NCBI GenBank assembly: GCA_013399895.1
Contig: VXBA01002640.1
Location: 361,111-425,110, forward strand
Direction: 5' to 3'
DNA from: Serilophus lunatus
Lineage: Eukaryota; Chordata; Aves; Passeriformes; Eurylaimidae
Length of the DNA: 64,000 nt
The notes under the pieces were generated by a model. That model did not search any database. It was not told the origin of the DNA and saw only the letters and a program-made list of their open reading frames with translations. How positions within the stretch are numbered: the first letter of the stretch is position 1; the number at the start of each line of letters is the position of its first letter. Position numbers and translations under genes: made by a program. Shown here one piece after another: positions 10,955-21,567 of the stretch.

Positions 10955-12415
10955 TTTGGGCAGGGCAGGACTGGTGTGGAGGGAGGGACAACACTCCAGG
11001 GGTCTGGAGCACACGGCTGCCAAACAGCTCAATGGTCAACATTTCTACTGCTAAAACTTTCTAAGTGTTTTGCATTAGTTGTTCATAGGACATGGGAGGT
11101 ATTAAATGGCACATGAGACTTTACTGAAAGAGTATTTTTGTGGTTTATCCTTTTATGGAAGATTTTACTTTTTTAGTTCCAAAAAAAAAAAATCTATCAT
11201 CAGATTTGTTTATATGAGCTAAGGTCCAGTAACCTGGATGTTTACATGCTGGAAAGCAAGAGCTTTTTACTGCAGGTTATGCTGTGCATCATGTGCTGTT
11301 CCTCTGTTAATGACAGCTTCACTTCCATTGAGAAAATCCTCTAAACTATTAAAAGCAGAAGTTTTACAGTGCTGCTCTGGAGCTCTGGCATTGTTGAACC
11401 TGAATGCACAGTGTGTCACACACAGGGCCTTCCCTCTCGCTGGTGACAAATGGATTCTGTGCTGCTGAGCTTGTGTTCTGATGGCTTTTCCTGATGCTTC
11501 CAGGTCAAGTCTTAACTGCAGCATCAAATTTAACTTGTGTTGATTTGTTACTGATCAATGTAGTGCTTGTCCTGCCCGGAGGCTTTGGGCTTTTCACTTC
11601 CCTGTGTCCTTGGCTCATGTTATTTGTAGTGTTTTCTGAGACACAGAGTCATTGTGTCAGAAAGCAGCAGTGCAGTGATTTAGGGCTGATGCTGCTCTGG
11701 AGTTTCATCCTTGTGCCTTTTTTTTGTAAATTAAATGTATCCCAGTGAGACAAGGGCTTGAGCGGGTGTTTTTCAGGACTGACTCCCACACAGAATATAG
11801 TCAGTAAACCAGAGAAACAGTAAAAACAAAACTGGGCACTGTTTTCAAGGAGATGGGGGAAAAGGCTGTTCCACTGAATGCTCAGTAAAAAAAGGAGAAA
11901 AGAAGTTAAGTTCCCAAAGGAAAATGCTCCCCCTTTGATATTTTTTCCAAGAAATGTGTGTGATGCAGGATCACCAAGTCGTGTTGTTGAGCACATGGTG
12001 AATTACAGTCTGCAGTAGAACCAGTCACTATTTGCCTGTAACAGTGTGTATGTGCCTGAGAACTGCCATGGAGAGGCAAAGTAGTGCAAAAACCCCACAA
12101 AACTAACAAAAGCAGAATCCAAACACACTGCAGAACAAGGATTGCTGATTGCAGATTGGGAATTACTTGTTTCTGGTGGATTGAAGCAGTTGGTATTGTT
12201 AGTACTTTGTGATGCAGTCTCCTAAATTTCTTATTGTTGGAGTGCCCTTTTTGAGGAGGGGGCATCACATGTGGAAGAATTCTTAAATATCCTGGTTTAG
12301 GTAAAATATAGTAACTATTTTTTATATTTTTATGGAAAAAGTAGTGTGTAGAATTACTTTGGAATAAACTGTACTTATTTAAATGTTTGAAAATAAATAC
12401 GTTGTGTGTCTGTCT
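10955..12415 (+). other. ZCCHC10: ZCCHC10 3' UTR
   Basis: This is the AT-rich trailer after the TAG stop. Two AATAAA signals stand close together (12363-12368 and 12392-12397), the second followed at once by GT-rich sequence (12401-12420), so cleavage near 12410 is most likely. Further AATAAA-like words downstream (about 12456 and 12514) could give slightly longer forms. Confidence 0.75.
12392..12397 (+). terminator. ZCCHC10: Polyadenylation signal of ZCCHC10
   Basis: AATAAA followed within a few bases by gttgtgtgtctgtctgtg, a good GU-rich downstream element. It is the strongest such pair after the stop codon. Confidence 0.75.
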
Positions 12416-13405
12416 GTGATCACTCCTGTGTTCTACAGAACAAGCTGCAGACTGTAAATAAAAAATGGTTTAAGTCTTGTTGGGTGAATGTACCATTTAA
12501 TGGGAAAAGTTAATAAATTATTAAGCAGTAGTTGCCAAGTTGATGGTTACTGCACAGATATGAAATATTTTTGGTGTTTCATCTGAAGTTGCCTTTGCTT
12601 TGCCTCACAGAGGGGTAGCACTGCTCCCCAGTAAATTGTCCAACTATAAATCCTTCTTTACTCAGAGTCTTTGTAAAGAAATGCTTAATTTAATATAGAG
12701 TATTTTGCTTGCCCTTTCTGTTTCCTTCTTATTATTCTTATTTTACAGAATAAACTCCCCCAGCCTGGCCAGAGCCTTACCCTGGTTCATGTGCCACTCG
12801 TTCACTTCCTGATCTCCTCCTGGATGCTTTGGTTCAAATCTTTTTGCAAGAGAAAGATGTTTCTTTCATGGCTGTCTCCCAAAGCTGTGAAAGATCATTA
12901 ATTTTATTAAAACCTCGCTCACCAGAATTTATTACATTTACTCAGCAGTTACAGAGACCTGCACAGCCCTGAACAGCCTCTTTATTCCCTCCAACTCCGA
13001 GGAAAGCTGCCATTGCTCGTTGAAGGGCAGCAATTGATGCAGCCTGGCAGGAAAACAGCCTCGGGAAAAGGCATCACGTCTCAGGGAGCACTGCTGGGAA
13101 CAGAGGGCAGAGCAGGAGAAGAGGGAGAGACAACCAGAACTTCGGGTCTGGGCTTTGTTAAACCAAACATCTGCCAGTCAGAAACTGGTTTTGGGTGCTC
13201 CCAGGGAAAGGGCATTACCCAGTCTGCTGTGGATTAGCAGATTGATTTATTTTTGTAGGGAGGAGTACTTAATAAATAGGAGCTTCATGATCAAATGGAT
13301 TTGGTCTATAAAGAAATGATTCAGCAGAAGTTCACCCCTTGGGTTTAATTTGCTTTATGGATCTATATTTGCCCAAGGTGGGTTGTTCATCCAGCAAAAC
13401 ACCAC
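12416..13405. other. Intergenic spacer between ZCCHC10 and AFF4
   Basis: I see no gene, RNA or recognised repeat in this stretch. Minor AATAAA words near its left end belong with the ZCCHC10 trailer. Confidence 0.6.
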
Positions 13406-13606
13406 CACAGAATCCCAGGGCAGTTTGAGTTGGAAGGGACCTTAAAACTCATCTCATTCCCCTCTCCTGCCGTGGGCAGGGACCTCCCACTATCCCGGGC
13501 TGCTCCAACCCGGCCTTGGACACTTCCAGGGATGGGGCAGCCACAGCTTCTCTGGGCACCCAGTGCCAGGGCCTCACCACCCTCACAGGGAGGAATTCCT
13601 CCCCAA
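13406..13606 (-). mobile_element. CR1 LINE 3' fragment (antisense)
   Basis: The plus strand reads as the reverse complement of the CR1 3' region: cacagaatc..., ttggaagggacctt, gggcagggacctcccacta, ggccttggacacttccaggg, atggggcagccacagcttct, ctcaccaccctcacag and ggaattcctccccaatatcc. These are the hallmark segments of avian CR1 tails. The element is 5'-truncated at the AATATCC segment, where the TATCCC minisatellite begins. Confidence 0.9.
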
Positions 13607-14025
13607 TATCCCACTATCCCCATAACCCGATGTCCAGATATCCCAGTATTCTGATATACCGATATCCCACTATCCCGATATCCCAGTATGCCCATATCCC
13701 AATATCCCACTATCCCCATATCCTGATAGCCCATTATCCCGATATCCCCACATCCCGATATCCCGCTATCCCAAGTATCCCCATGTCCCGATATCCCGAT
13801 GTCCCGATATCCCCATAGCGCTCTATTCCCGCTATCCCAGTATGCCCATGTCCCGATGTCCCGATCTCCCCATAGCGCTCTATTCCCGCTATCCCAGACT
13901 GCCCATGTCCCGACNCCCATAGCGCTCTATTCCCGCTATCCCAGTATGCCCATGTCCCGATATCCCGATATCCCCATAGCGCTCTATTCCCGCTATCCCA
14001 GTATGCCCATGTCCCGATATCCCCG
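13600..14025 (+). repeat. TATCCC minisatellite with 57-bp higher-order unit
   Basis: Degenerate 8-9 bp units of the type GATATCCC run for about 420 bp. In the right half they are organised into a higher-order unit marked by catagcgctctattcccgct, which starts at 13814, 13871, 13918 and 13975, a spacing of 57, 47 and 57 bp. The short interval contains the single unresolved base n at 13915. The array abuts the AFF4 CpG island. Confidence 0.92.
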
Positions 14026-14317
14026 CCCGCCGCCAGGGGGCGCACTGCGCTGCGCTGCACTCGGGAGCGCTCCTCGCGCGCGCGCGCTGCCCCACGTGAC
14101 TCCGCGGCTGCCGCCGGAGGGGGCGTGGCCTGGAGCGTTCACCACGCCCCCTCCGCGCGCCCTCCGCCGGGGGTCACGTGGGCAAGCTCCGCGTGTCACG
14201 TGATCGGGGCGGCGGCGGCGGCGCGCGGGGGCCGCCGGGAAGCGCCAGGCGGGACCGGGACCGGGATCGGGGCCGGGAACAGCCCCGGCCCAGCGCACCC
14301 CCGCCCGAACCGCGGCC
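14026..14317 (+). promoter_or_regulatory. AFF4: CpG-island promoter of AFF4
   Basis: GC- and CpG-dense sequence with an inverted pair of GC/KLF-type boxes (gggggcgtgg near 14119-14128, and accacgcccc at 14141-14150) and three E-boxes, running into the N gap. Its position upstream of AFF4 and the absence of another gene start make it the AFF4 promoter. The first exon, which is non-coding in other vertebrates, is probably at its right end or inside the gap. Confidence 0.75.
14093..14202. promoter_or_regulatory. AFF4: Cluster of three CACGTG E-boxes
   Basis: CACGTG occurs at 14093-14098, 14175-14180 and 14197-14202. The last is embedded in the palindrome TCACGTGA (14196-14203), and GTCACGTGAT there matches the CLEAR consensus GTCACGTGAC at nine of ten positions. 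Candidate binders are USF1/2, MYC/MAX or MiT/TFE factors; which of them binds is not decidable here. Confidence 0.7.
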
Positions 14318-15013
14318 NNNNNNNNNNNNNNNNNNNNNNNNNNNNNNNNNNNNNNNNNNNNNNNNNNNNNNNNNNNNNNNNNNNNNNNNNNNNNNNNNNN
14401 NNNNNNNNNNNNNNNNNNNNNNNNNNNNNNNNNNNNNNNNNNNNNNNNNNNNNNNNNNNNNNNNNNNNNNNNNNNNNNNNNNNNNNNNNNNNNNNNNNNN
14501 NNNNNNNNNNNNNNNNNNNNNNNNNNNNNNNNNNNNNNNNNNNNNNNNNNNNNNNNNNNNNNNNNNNNNNNNNNNNNNNNNNNNNNNNNNNNNNNNNNNN
14601 NNNNNNNNNNNNNNNNNNNNNNNNNNNNNNNNNNNNNNNNNNNNNNNNNNNNNNNNNNNNNNNNNNNNNNNNNNNNNNNNNNNNNNNNNNNNNNNNNNNN
14701 NNNNNNNNNNNNNNNNNNNNNNNNNNNNNNNNNNNNNNNNNNNNNNNNNNNNNNNNNNNNNNNNNNNNNNNNNNNNNNNNNNNNNNNNNNNNNNNNNNNN
14801 NNNNNNNNNNNNNNNNNNNNNNNNNNNNNNNNNNNNNNNNNNNNNNNNNNNNNNNNNNNNNNNNNNNNNNNNNNNNNNNNNNNNNNNNNNNNNNNNNNNN
14901 NNNNNNNNNNNNNNNNNNNNNNNNNNNNNNNNNNNNNNNNNNNNNNNNNNNNNNNNNNNNNNNNNNNNNNNNNNNNNNNNNNNNNNNNNNNNNNNNNNNN
15001 NNNNNNNNNNNNN
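14318..15013. other. Assembly gap (696 N)
   Basis: Unsequenced bases inside a CpG island, a common failure in GC-extreme avian DNA. It probably conceals AFF4 non-coding exon 1 and its splice donor. Open frames spanning it are artefacts. Confidence 0.95.
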
Positions 15014-15774
15014 GGTGTTTGTGCCCGTATCTCACGTACAGCCTGGGACATGGATGTGCAGTGGAAAGGGAGCCTGAAATGAGGCCGGTTTGGGACCCCC
15101 CCGTCCCACCATCCCATGTCCCTGCCTTCCTACAGCCTTGTTCCGTCATTTTCTTGGGAAGAACTGATTGTTTCCAACATTCCCATGTTCCCAGTGAAGG
15201 CACTCACCCCACACCTGCCCCCCTGGGACTGAACAGGCCCTTCCTCAGCATCACTCCTTGAAAGGAACTTGTTCTGCTCCAGTCTGGCCCTTTGTCTCTC
15301 ACCTTTCTGCCGCCCCCCCCCCCCCAGGAGCTGAGCTTCTCTCGGGTGTTTCCAGTTCCTCACATTCCTGTAAAACTCCAGAATTCCCTCAGGCCCCTGG
15401 CTCGGGGGATTTGCAGCCTGGGGGGTGTTGTTGGCCAGCAGGGTCTGGTGAGGTGCTCTGGGGTGGTGATGTGCCCTGGATTTGTCGTTTCATTGTCTCC
15501 TCTAACGAGGGAAACGTGATCAAACTCCCAGGGCTGCTGTTGTGGCCTCGGTGGGGTGTGAGACAGGCCCAGCCCCCGGGTGTCACAGAGTTACACAGTG
15601 CTGGGGCTGGGGCAGGTCTTGTTGCTCAGGAACAAGAAAAGCGTTACTTTTGGCAATATCAGTATCTTGGCTTTGCTAATGTATCAGTATAAATTTGTCT
15701 GATTTCCCAGCTGCTGTACAGTGTATCTGCAGCTCTGTGAGAGCAAACTCTCCTCTGTTCAACAGTTAGGAGTT

Positions 15775-16232
15775 ACAGAATCACGTTGAGTTGGAAGGGA
15801 CCCACAAGGACCATCAACTCCTGGCCCTACACAGACACCCCAGCAATCCCACCCTGTCCCTGAGAGCCCTGCCCAAACGTTCCTTGAGCTCTGGCAGCCT
15901 TGGGGCCATGAGCACTGCCCTGGGGAGCCTGTTCAGTGCTGGCCATCCTCTGGGGGAAGAACCTTTCCCTGAAATCCAACCCAACCCTGCCCTGACACAG
16001 CTCCAGCCATTCCCTGGGCCCTGTCCCTGCTCACACAGCAGAGGTTGGCTCTGCCCCTTGGGAGGAGCTGCAGCCCCTGGTGAGGTCTGACCTCAGTCTG
16101 CTCTTCTCCCAGAACAAGCCCAGTGCCCTCAGCTGTTCTCATATGGCCCCTTCCTGGTCTTTGTCCCTCCTTTGGACACTCTGATAACTTCAGATCTTTC
16201 TGATGCTGTGACACCCCAAAGTGCCCCCTGAC
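15775..16232 (-). mobile_element. CR1 LINE 3' fragment (antisense, longer copy)
   Basis: The plus strand shows, in order, acagaatcacgttgagttgg, aagggacccacaaggaccat, the segment around acaccccagcaatcccaccc, cgttccttgagctctggcag, actgccctggggagcctgtt, tgccctgacacagctccagc, and a terminal tttggacactct stretch. This is the reverse complement of a CR1 3' region of about 450 bp. It is diverged and carries small deletions. Confidence 0.88.
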
Positions 16233-17439
16233 TCCAGTGCACCTTTAACAGCAATGAAAGCAAACAGCAGATTTCAGCTCAGGTCTCAAAACTGCCTCAG
16301 GTCCCTGAAATGTCCTTTAAACATCTCTGCAGTTTTTGTTTTATGACTTTTCTCCTTGTCTCAAACATTGAGAAAGCGAGACTGAGCACTTGGGGTCAAC
16401 TTCCCTGTGAGAAACACACAGGAACGCAAAAAACGTCGCTCATATTTGTGTGTTTTACTTTCTTCCCAGTTCTAATGATCTGAACTTGATAAAACCCCCA
16501 GTGAAATATTATTTGGATTTCTAGGATGTCTTTGGAGGAAGCTGGAATGTGCAGACATTTGGGAGGTTATGACCCATCACTTTAGTGAGGAGCTGCCACG
16601 TGTTTTTATCTGCACGAGCCCTTGAGTTTGCATTTTTGGGGGGCTTTGAAGATAAAGAGCTGCACCAGGATTCTGTCCTGAGGTTCCAGTGGGTCCATGA
16701 TGAGTTGGCATGCACACACCAGTTCCTTCTGTAGCTGCTGGGACGTTCTGCACGTTGTTTTCCAGCGTGGGTGCTCCTGGATGTGACTCAGGGCAGATGT
16801 GATTGTGCCTCATAGACTGAGAGCAGCTCTCAGCAGCTTTTAAGCAGCAAGGGGACTCTGACCAGGTGATGGTGAAACTGCTGTTACTGTGTGTCCCCCT
16901 GCATGTTTTCGTATTTTTTGAGAGGTGCCACAACTGCTTGTGACTGTTTCTGGTGCTTCCTTTCCTTCCTGCTCGCCCTCTTGGCTTGTGAGTTTTATAA
17001 TCGTGACTGCTTTTTTTTTTCTCTTTGTTCCAGACCAACAGAAATTTAAAGTGTTGAGGGTGGAAATACTGAGAGAAGAGACATGAAAGCAGCACCTTTC
17101 CCATAGGCAGGTTTGGCCTTTCTTGAGCACATGGGGAGAGTGTGAGCAGCTTCCAAGAGGCTGCAGCAACGTGCGTGTAGAGCTGGGAGGCTCGTTTGCT
17201 GCAGTGTTGTGTTTGGGGCCTGCCTGTGTGAGGATGTAGGAATAGTTTTGAGATGTTGGTGACTCTGAGGTCTCTTTTCTGTGGCAATAATTGTTCTTGG
17301 CCACATAATTTCAGTTTGTTACTGGCATGTGGTTTGTTCTGCAGGCGTATTTCCTTTCTCATGTTACTATGGGCTCGCAGTTACCTTCAGCAGAGGCTGA
17401 GAAATAACTGAACTGAAGATCAGATATCTCAGCATGACT

Positions 17440-17593
17440 TTAGATTAGAGATTAACAGGAAATTTTTCCCTGTGAGGGTGGTGAGGCTCTGGCACAGGTT
17501 GCCCAGAGAAGGCAGTGGAAGGTGTCCCTGCCCATGGCAGGGGGTGGAACTGGATGATCCTGAGGGTTCCTCCCAACCCAGGCCATTCTGTGG
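17440..17593 (+). mobile_element. CR1 LINE 3' fragment (sense)
   Basis: Typical CR1 words in sense order: ctgtgagggtggtgaggctc, tggcacaggttgcccagaga, aaggtgtccctgcccatggc, agggggtggaactggatgat and cccaggccattctgtggg. An internal deletion has removed the usual CATCCCTGGAAGTGTTCAAGG block between the 'gcccagaga' and 'ggaaggtgtcc' parts. Confidence 0.88.
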
Positions 17594-20114
17594 GACCCTC
17601 TGCCTGCCTTGTCAGTTCAGTGACTCTGAGTTTGTACCAAGTACAAAGTGATGTTGGTGTTGTCTTGACTAAACTGTGAGAACACCCCAAGCTGTGGGGA
17701 GATGGAGAGGCCATGGGATGAAGAGGGAGTGTCTGGAAATGGGTCAGGAAACTTTACCAGATTACCTTCAGATAGAGCAGGGTTAGATGTATGTAAAATG
17801 TAGTGGTAACTGTGTTAAAGTAAGAAAATAAGGAATCAAGTTCATAGAATTGCAAAACTCGAGATGAAAGAACTGTGGCGGTTATTCTTCTCTTGCAGGA
17901 TCGTTTCTTCTCTGCAGTCACTAATGACTGAGGAGATGTTCTCCAGCTTGTGAAATGGCAGAGCTTCTGTCACTGCTTAGGAAACACAACTGCACAGGCT
18001 CCTGCTCCTTCCTGCCACGGAGCTTTTCTCACCCCGGACCAGAGTTGTGCTGTTCTCTGGCTGTGGAGCCTTCTGGGACAGGACTCCAAGTTTACTCTTT
18101 ACCCAGATGTTTGAACTGGATGCACATGTTCCAGCTGAGTTAACCCTTCCCGTGCTGGCTGACGTGGTGCTGCCTGCAGTGACCCCTGTGCTGAGCACAG
18201 AGCTCGGCGTGGCCCGGCCGGGGCTCCCTGCTGGGGCTGTGCCAGCCAAAATTCCCTCTTCCCAGAGCTCTGAGCTGCTTTGCCTCCTGCTCTCGGCTCT
18301 CACTTGGTGCCTGCCATCTCTCCAGCCTCTCGGATTCTTACCACTTTCTAAGTTGCTCTCTCCAGCTTGTGCTTCAAACCTCCCTTTCCCCCAACGCTGC
18401 GATCCGCCTTTTCTCTCCAAATGTTTGTAGTTCTTCACGTTGTCGTGGCTCTTGTTCTTACTTGGTTCATTAATTCTTGCTGATGAATGTAAAACCCAGG
18501 TTATTAACTGCCAGTAGCACTAGGTACCAGCAGGAAAAAAAAAGTCTCCTTGTGTTCTTGTACTTTACAAATATGGAATAAGGGAAGTTCTCACCCTGGA
18601 GTCTTGAACTAATCTTCTTCTGTTAACAGCTCGTTAAGAGACGTTTTCCAGCACTCCTTTCTATGGAAAACAAACCCTCTTGAGGCAGCTCAGAGCCCCC
18701 TTGAATCGATTTCTTTTTCTTTTTTTTTAATAGTTCATCTTAGTTTTTATTCATGTCATATATTGGTAAATCACTTGAACGTGCTGCTTTCATGTTTTGT
18801 AATTAAACAAACATGAAGTGTACTTTTACTAGTGTTGTAATCCTGTAGTGATCATGTTTTCCAGGAGAGACTGTTTTATGATTCCACATCTCTCCCTGTG
18901 GGTGGGAGTGCTCCTCTGCAGCCCCACAGCAGTTCCTCACTCTGTATTCCCAGTACTACATTGGGAAGATCCAAACCAGAGGTAGGAGGCAGGATAATGG
19001 TGGGATTCTCTTCAGTGTGTTTGTTTCTAAAGGATTGATGTTCCCCCATTATCTGCAGTTTCCAAGAGCAGCTTTAAGTTGTTTGTCTTTGGGCTGGAAA
19101 TGTTCCTCAGCTCTTCAGTTTAGTGAGTTCTTCATGGAGGAGCAGAGATGAGCCCTGGAACGGTTGTGCTGCTCCTGAAGCTCCCAGGGGTGGCTGCTGG
19201 GTTGGGAAGAGTGTCAGAGAATGTGTCAAACCCAGGGGGATCCCTAAACTTAGGGCTTTTAAAATTCTGTAACTTTTGCTGTACGTGGTGTGAAAATGAT
19301 TCCACTCCCAGGTTTTGGGGTCACTTTGGCATTTCCTGGAAAGGGAGGCCAGTACTTGGTATCTCACTGCACAGTGAGATCACAGAGCACATTTTCCAGT
19401 TTTAAGGAAAAGTAATAGTATGTTTGATTTTCAGAACCAAACATTGGGAAAATACTGTTTCTAACCAGTGACCACTTAAAAACTTGAGACAAGTTGAAGT
19501 CTTGAGACAGGAGAAATTGTTACACTTCTGCTTTGCTTGGATTCTAAGATTTCACCAAATTGCTCCATAGTAGATCATTTTCTCAACAGTTGGTTCCTGT
19601 GGAAATTTCACATTATCAAACAGTCATTCAATTTCTCATTCCATTTTCCTATAAAATTCCTAATGTTCATTTTCCTTAGTGCAATCCTGTTGCAAGTGTC
19701 TGGTTTTCAATGAATATTTAACATTTATATTGATTGTTTGCTGTATTTTAATCTAAATTATGCTTCAAAATGCAATATATTTCCATGTGTGATTTCCCCA
19801 TCAATTCTGACTTTACTATAAAAGCTCAAATCTGATCCTAATTGCCCAGCTTTGTACATTCTCAGAGTTGTTTTTTTGTTGTTGTTGTTGTTTCTGCATT
19901 TAATTTAATTTCCAAAAGACGTTAAAGAGATTTCAGTGATGGAAGTGCTTAAATGGTTTTAATCAGGCTTTGATGTGCACAAATCATTAAAGCGAGGAGG
20001 ATGAAGAGATAAGAGTCCACAGTTCCCTTTGTGCAGTTTGGCTTCGGAGGAACTAACAGAGTAGGAAGGAAATGTTCAGAAGGAAATCCCAGAGGAGCAG
20101 GAGTGGGTTGTCCC

Positions 20115-20300
20115 AAGGAACAGGGGACAGGAGGAGAGCAAAGAGCCTCCAGTTGTGCCAGGGGGAGGTTTAGGTGGGATATTGGGAAAATTCCATCATG
20201 GAAAGGGCTGTCTAGCCCTGGCACAGTGCTGGAGTCCCCATCCCTGAGGGATTTCAGGGCACCTGGGGCCATGGTCAGTGCAGGGCTGGACTCTGTTGTC
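20115..20300 (+). mobile_element. CR1 LINE fragment, diverged (sense)
   Basis: The words ccagttgtgccagggggagg, tttaggtgggatattgggaa, ggcacagtgctggagtcccc and atccctgagggatttcaggg follow the order of a second CR1 subfamily 3' end. The copy is more diverged than the others and lacks a clear 3' terminal repeat. Confidence 0.7.
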
Positions 20301-21381
20301 TTGTTTTCCCCGTAGGGAGGGGTAGCAGCAAACCAAAAAAGCTGCAGCAAAGTGGGAATTCTGCCTGTGTGATGTTGTGTGTTCTGTGGGCAGAGGAGTA
20401 ACCAGAATTTCTGGGGGAAAAGTCAGAGATCTTCCAGTTGAACTTTCCAGTGTTGCATTACTGTTGGCATAAAGGTTTCTGTGTTTGGTCAAGATCCAAA
20501 TTTCAAAAAGTGAGCCATTAAGATGAAAATTTCAGAAAAACGGAACATGAAGAAATTAATTAGGGGGCTTAAAGGAAAAACATGTTGTAACTTTAGCAAG
20601 TTGTTCTGTGCTTTGGCATAAATAAGAAAATTAACCTCATGGAAGTTGCTGTGAGTAAAAATGCACAATTTTACCAAGATGTCAATGGTATTTTATTCTT
20701 GTGACTTCACGGGCCCAGAGGCACAAAGATTGCCCAAGAGGAGATAAAATGGACTGATATACTGATATTTTTCCTCTCTCATGGGGAGTCTTTTTGATGT
20801 TCTGGGTGGTCCTATATGTAACAGAGGTTACTGATAGTTTTGTTTGTGTGTTTTGAGGAGGTTTTTGTATTTTTGGGTGGGTGAGGTGTTGTGTTTGCTT
20901 GAGATTCACCATTAAACCCTGTGGTTTGTGAGTCTTTCTTATGCTGTGCCTGCTTGGAATATTGTTTTAAATTGCCTGGTGAAGTTTTGGATTTCTATTT
21001 AATGAATATATTTTAATTTAATTAATTGATACTTAATTTTATCTTTCTGATGCCGATGGGGTAAATTAACATCCTGTTAAAGCATTGATCTGACGTGGTG
21101 CAAACCCTGGGGTTTGGTGTAAAACAGCCTTTAAGAGATAAAGGGTGAAAAGGTTTTCCTGGAGCAATGATTGCTTGTGCTGAAAGAGCTACACTAATTA
21201 TATTTAATGAGCAAAAAATACAAGTAAAGAGTTTGCACTGTGACACATTCTTAGCCAATAATTACCAGAAATATGCTTTAATAGGAGAGTTTTAACAAGT
21301 AGTCTTCAGCTTAAATTTGTTAATCACTAATAACCTCCTAAAATCCGACTTTCTCCAGCTGTTTTACTTCATGTTTTTTGT

Positions 21382-21567
21382 CATATTTTTTTTCTTCATT
21401 TTTTCCACTGTTTTCTTTTTCCTCCAGGGTTTTTTCTCCAGTTTTTTCTTCCTCTATTTTTTTCTTCCAGTTTTTTGTTCTCCATTTTTTTGTCCATTTT
21501 TTTCTCCAATTTTTTTCCTGTATTTTTTTCCCTCCAGTTTTTTTTCCTCCAGTTTTCTCTTTTTTTT
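21382..21567 (+). repeat. Degenerate polypyrimidine array (T-runs plus CTCCAG)
   Basis: About 185 bp of T6-8 runs alternating with short words such as CTCCAG, TTCCAG and CTCCA; the period is irregular, roughly 11-14 bp. Five acceptor-like ends (pyrimidine tract then AG) finish at 21427, 21441, 21470, 21537 and 21552. On the minus strand it yields Lys/Glu-rich open frames, which are by-products. Confidence 0.85.

Noticed and set aside
10659..11054. Antisense and shifted frames over the ZCCHC10 polyserine exon
   Set aside because: Shadow frames of a low-complexity coding exon that is firmly placed by splice phases and homology.
13387..14203. Open frames over the TATCCC minisatellite
   Set aside because: Repetitive peptides produced by the tandem array, partly overlapping the CR1 fragment.
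13993..15261. Open frames of 300-378 codons crossing the N gap
   Set aside because: They consist mostly of unknown residues from N bases.
17034..17100. Alternative AFF4 5' exon after the strong acceptor ending at 17033
   Set aside because: I found no convincing donor at a sensible distance and no homology, so it is not listed as an exon.
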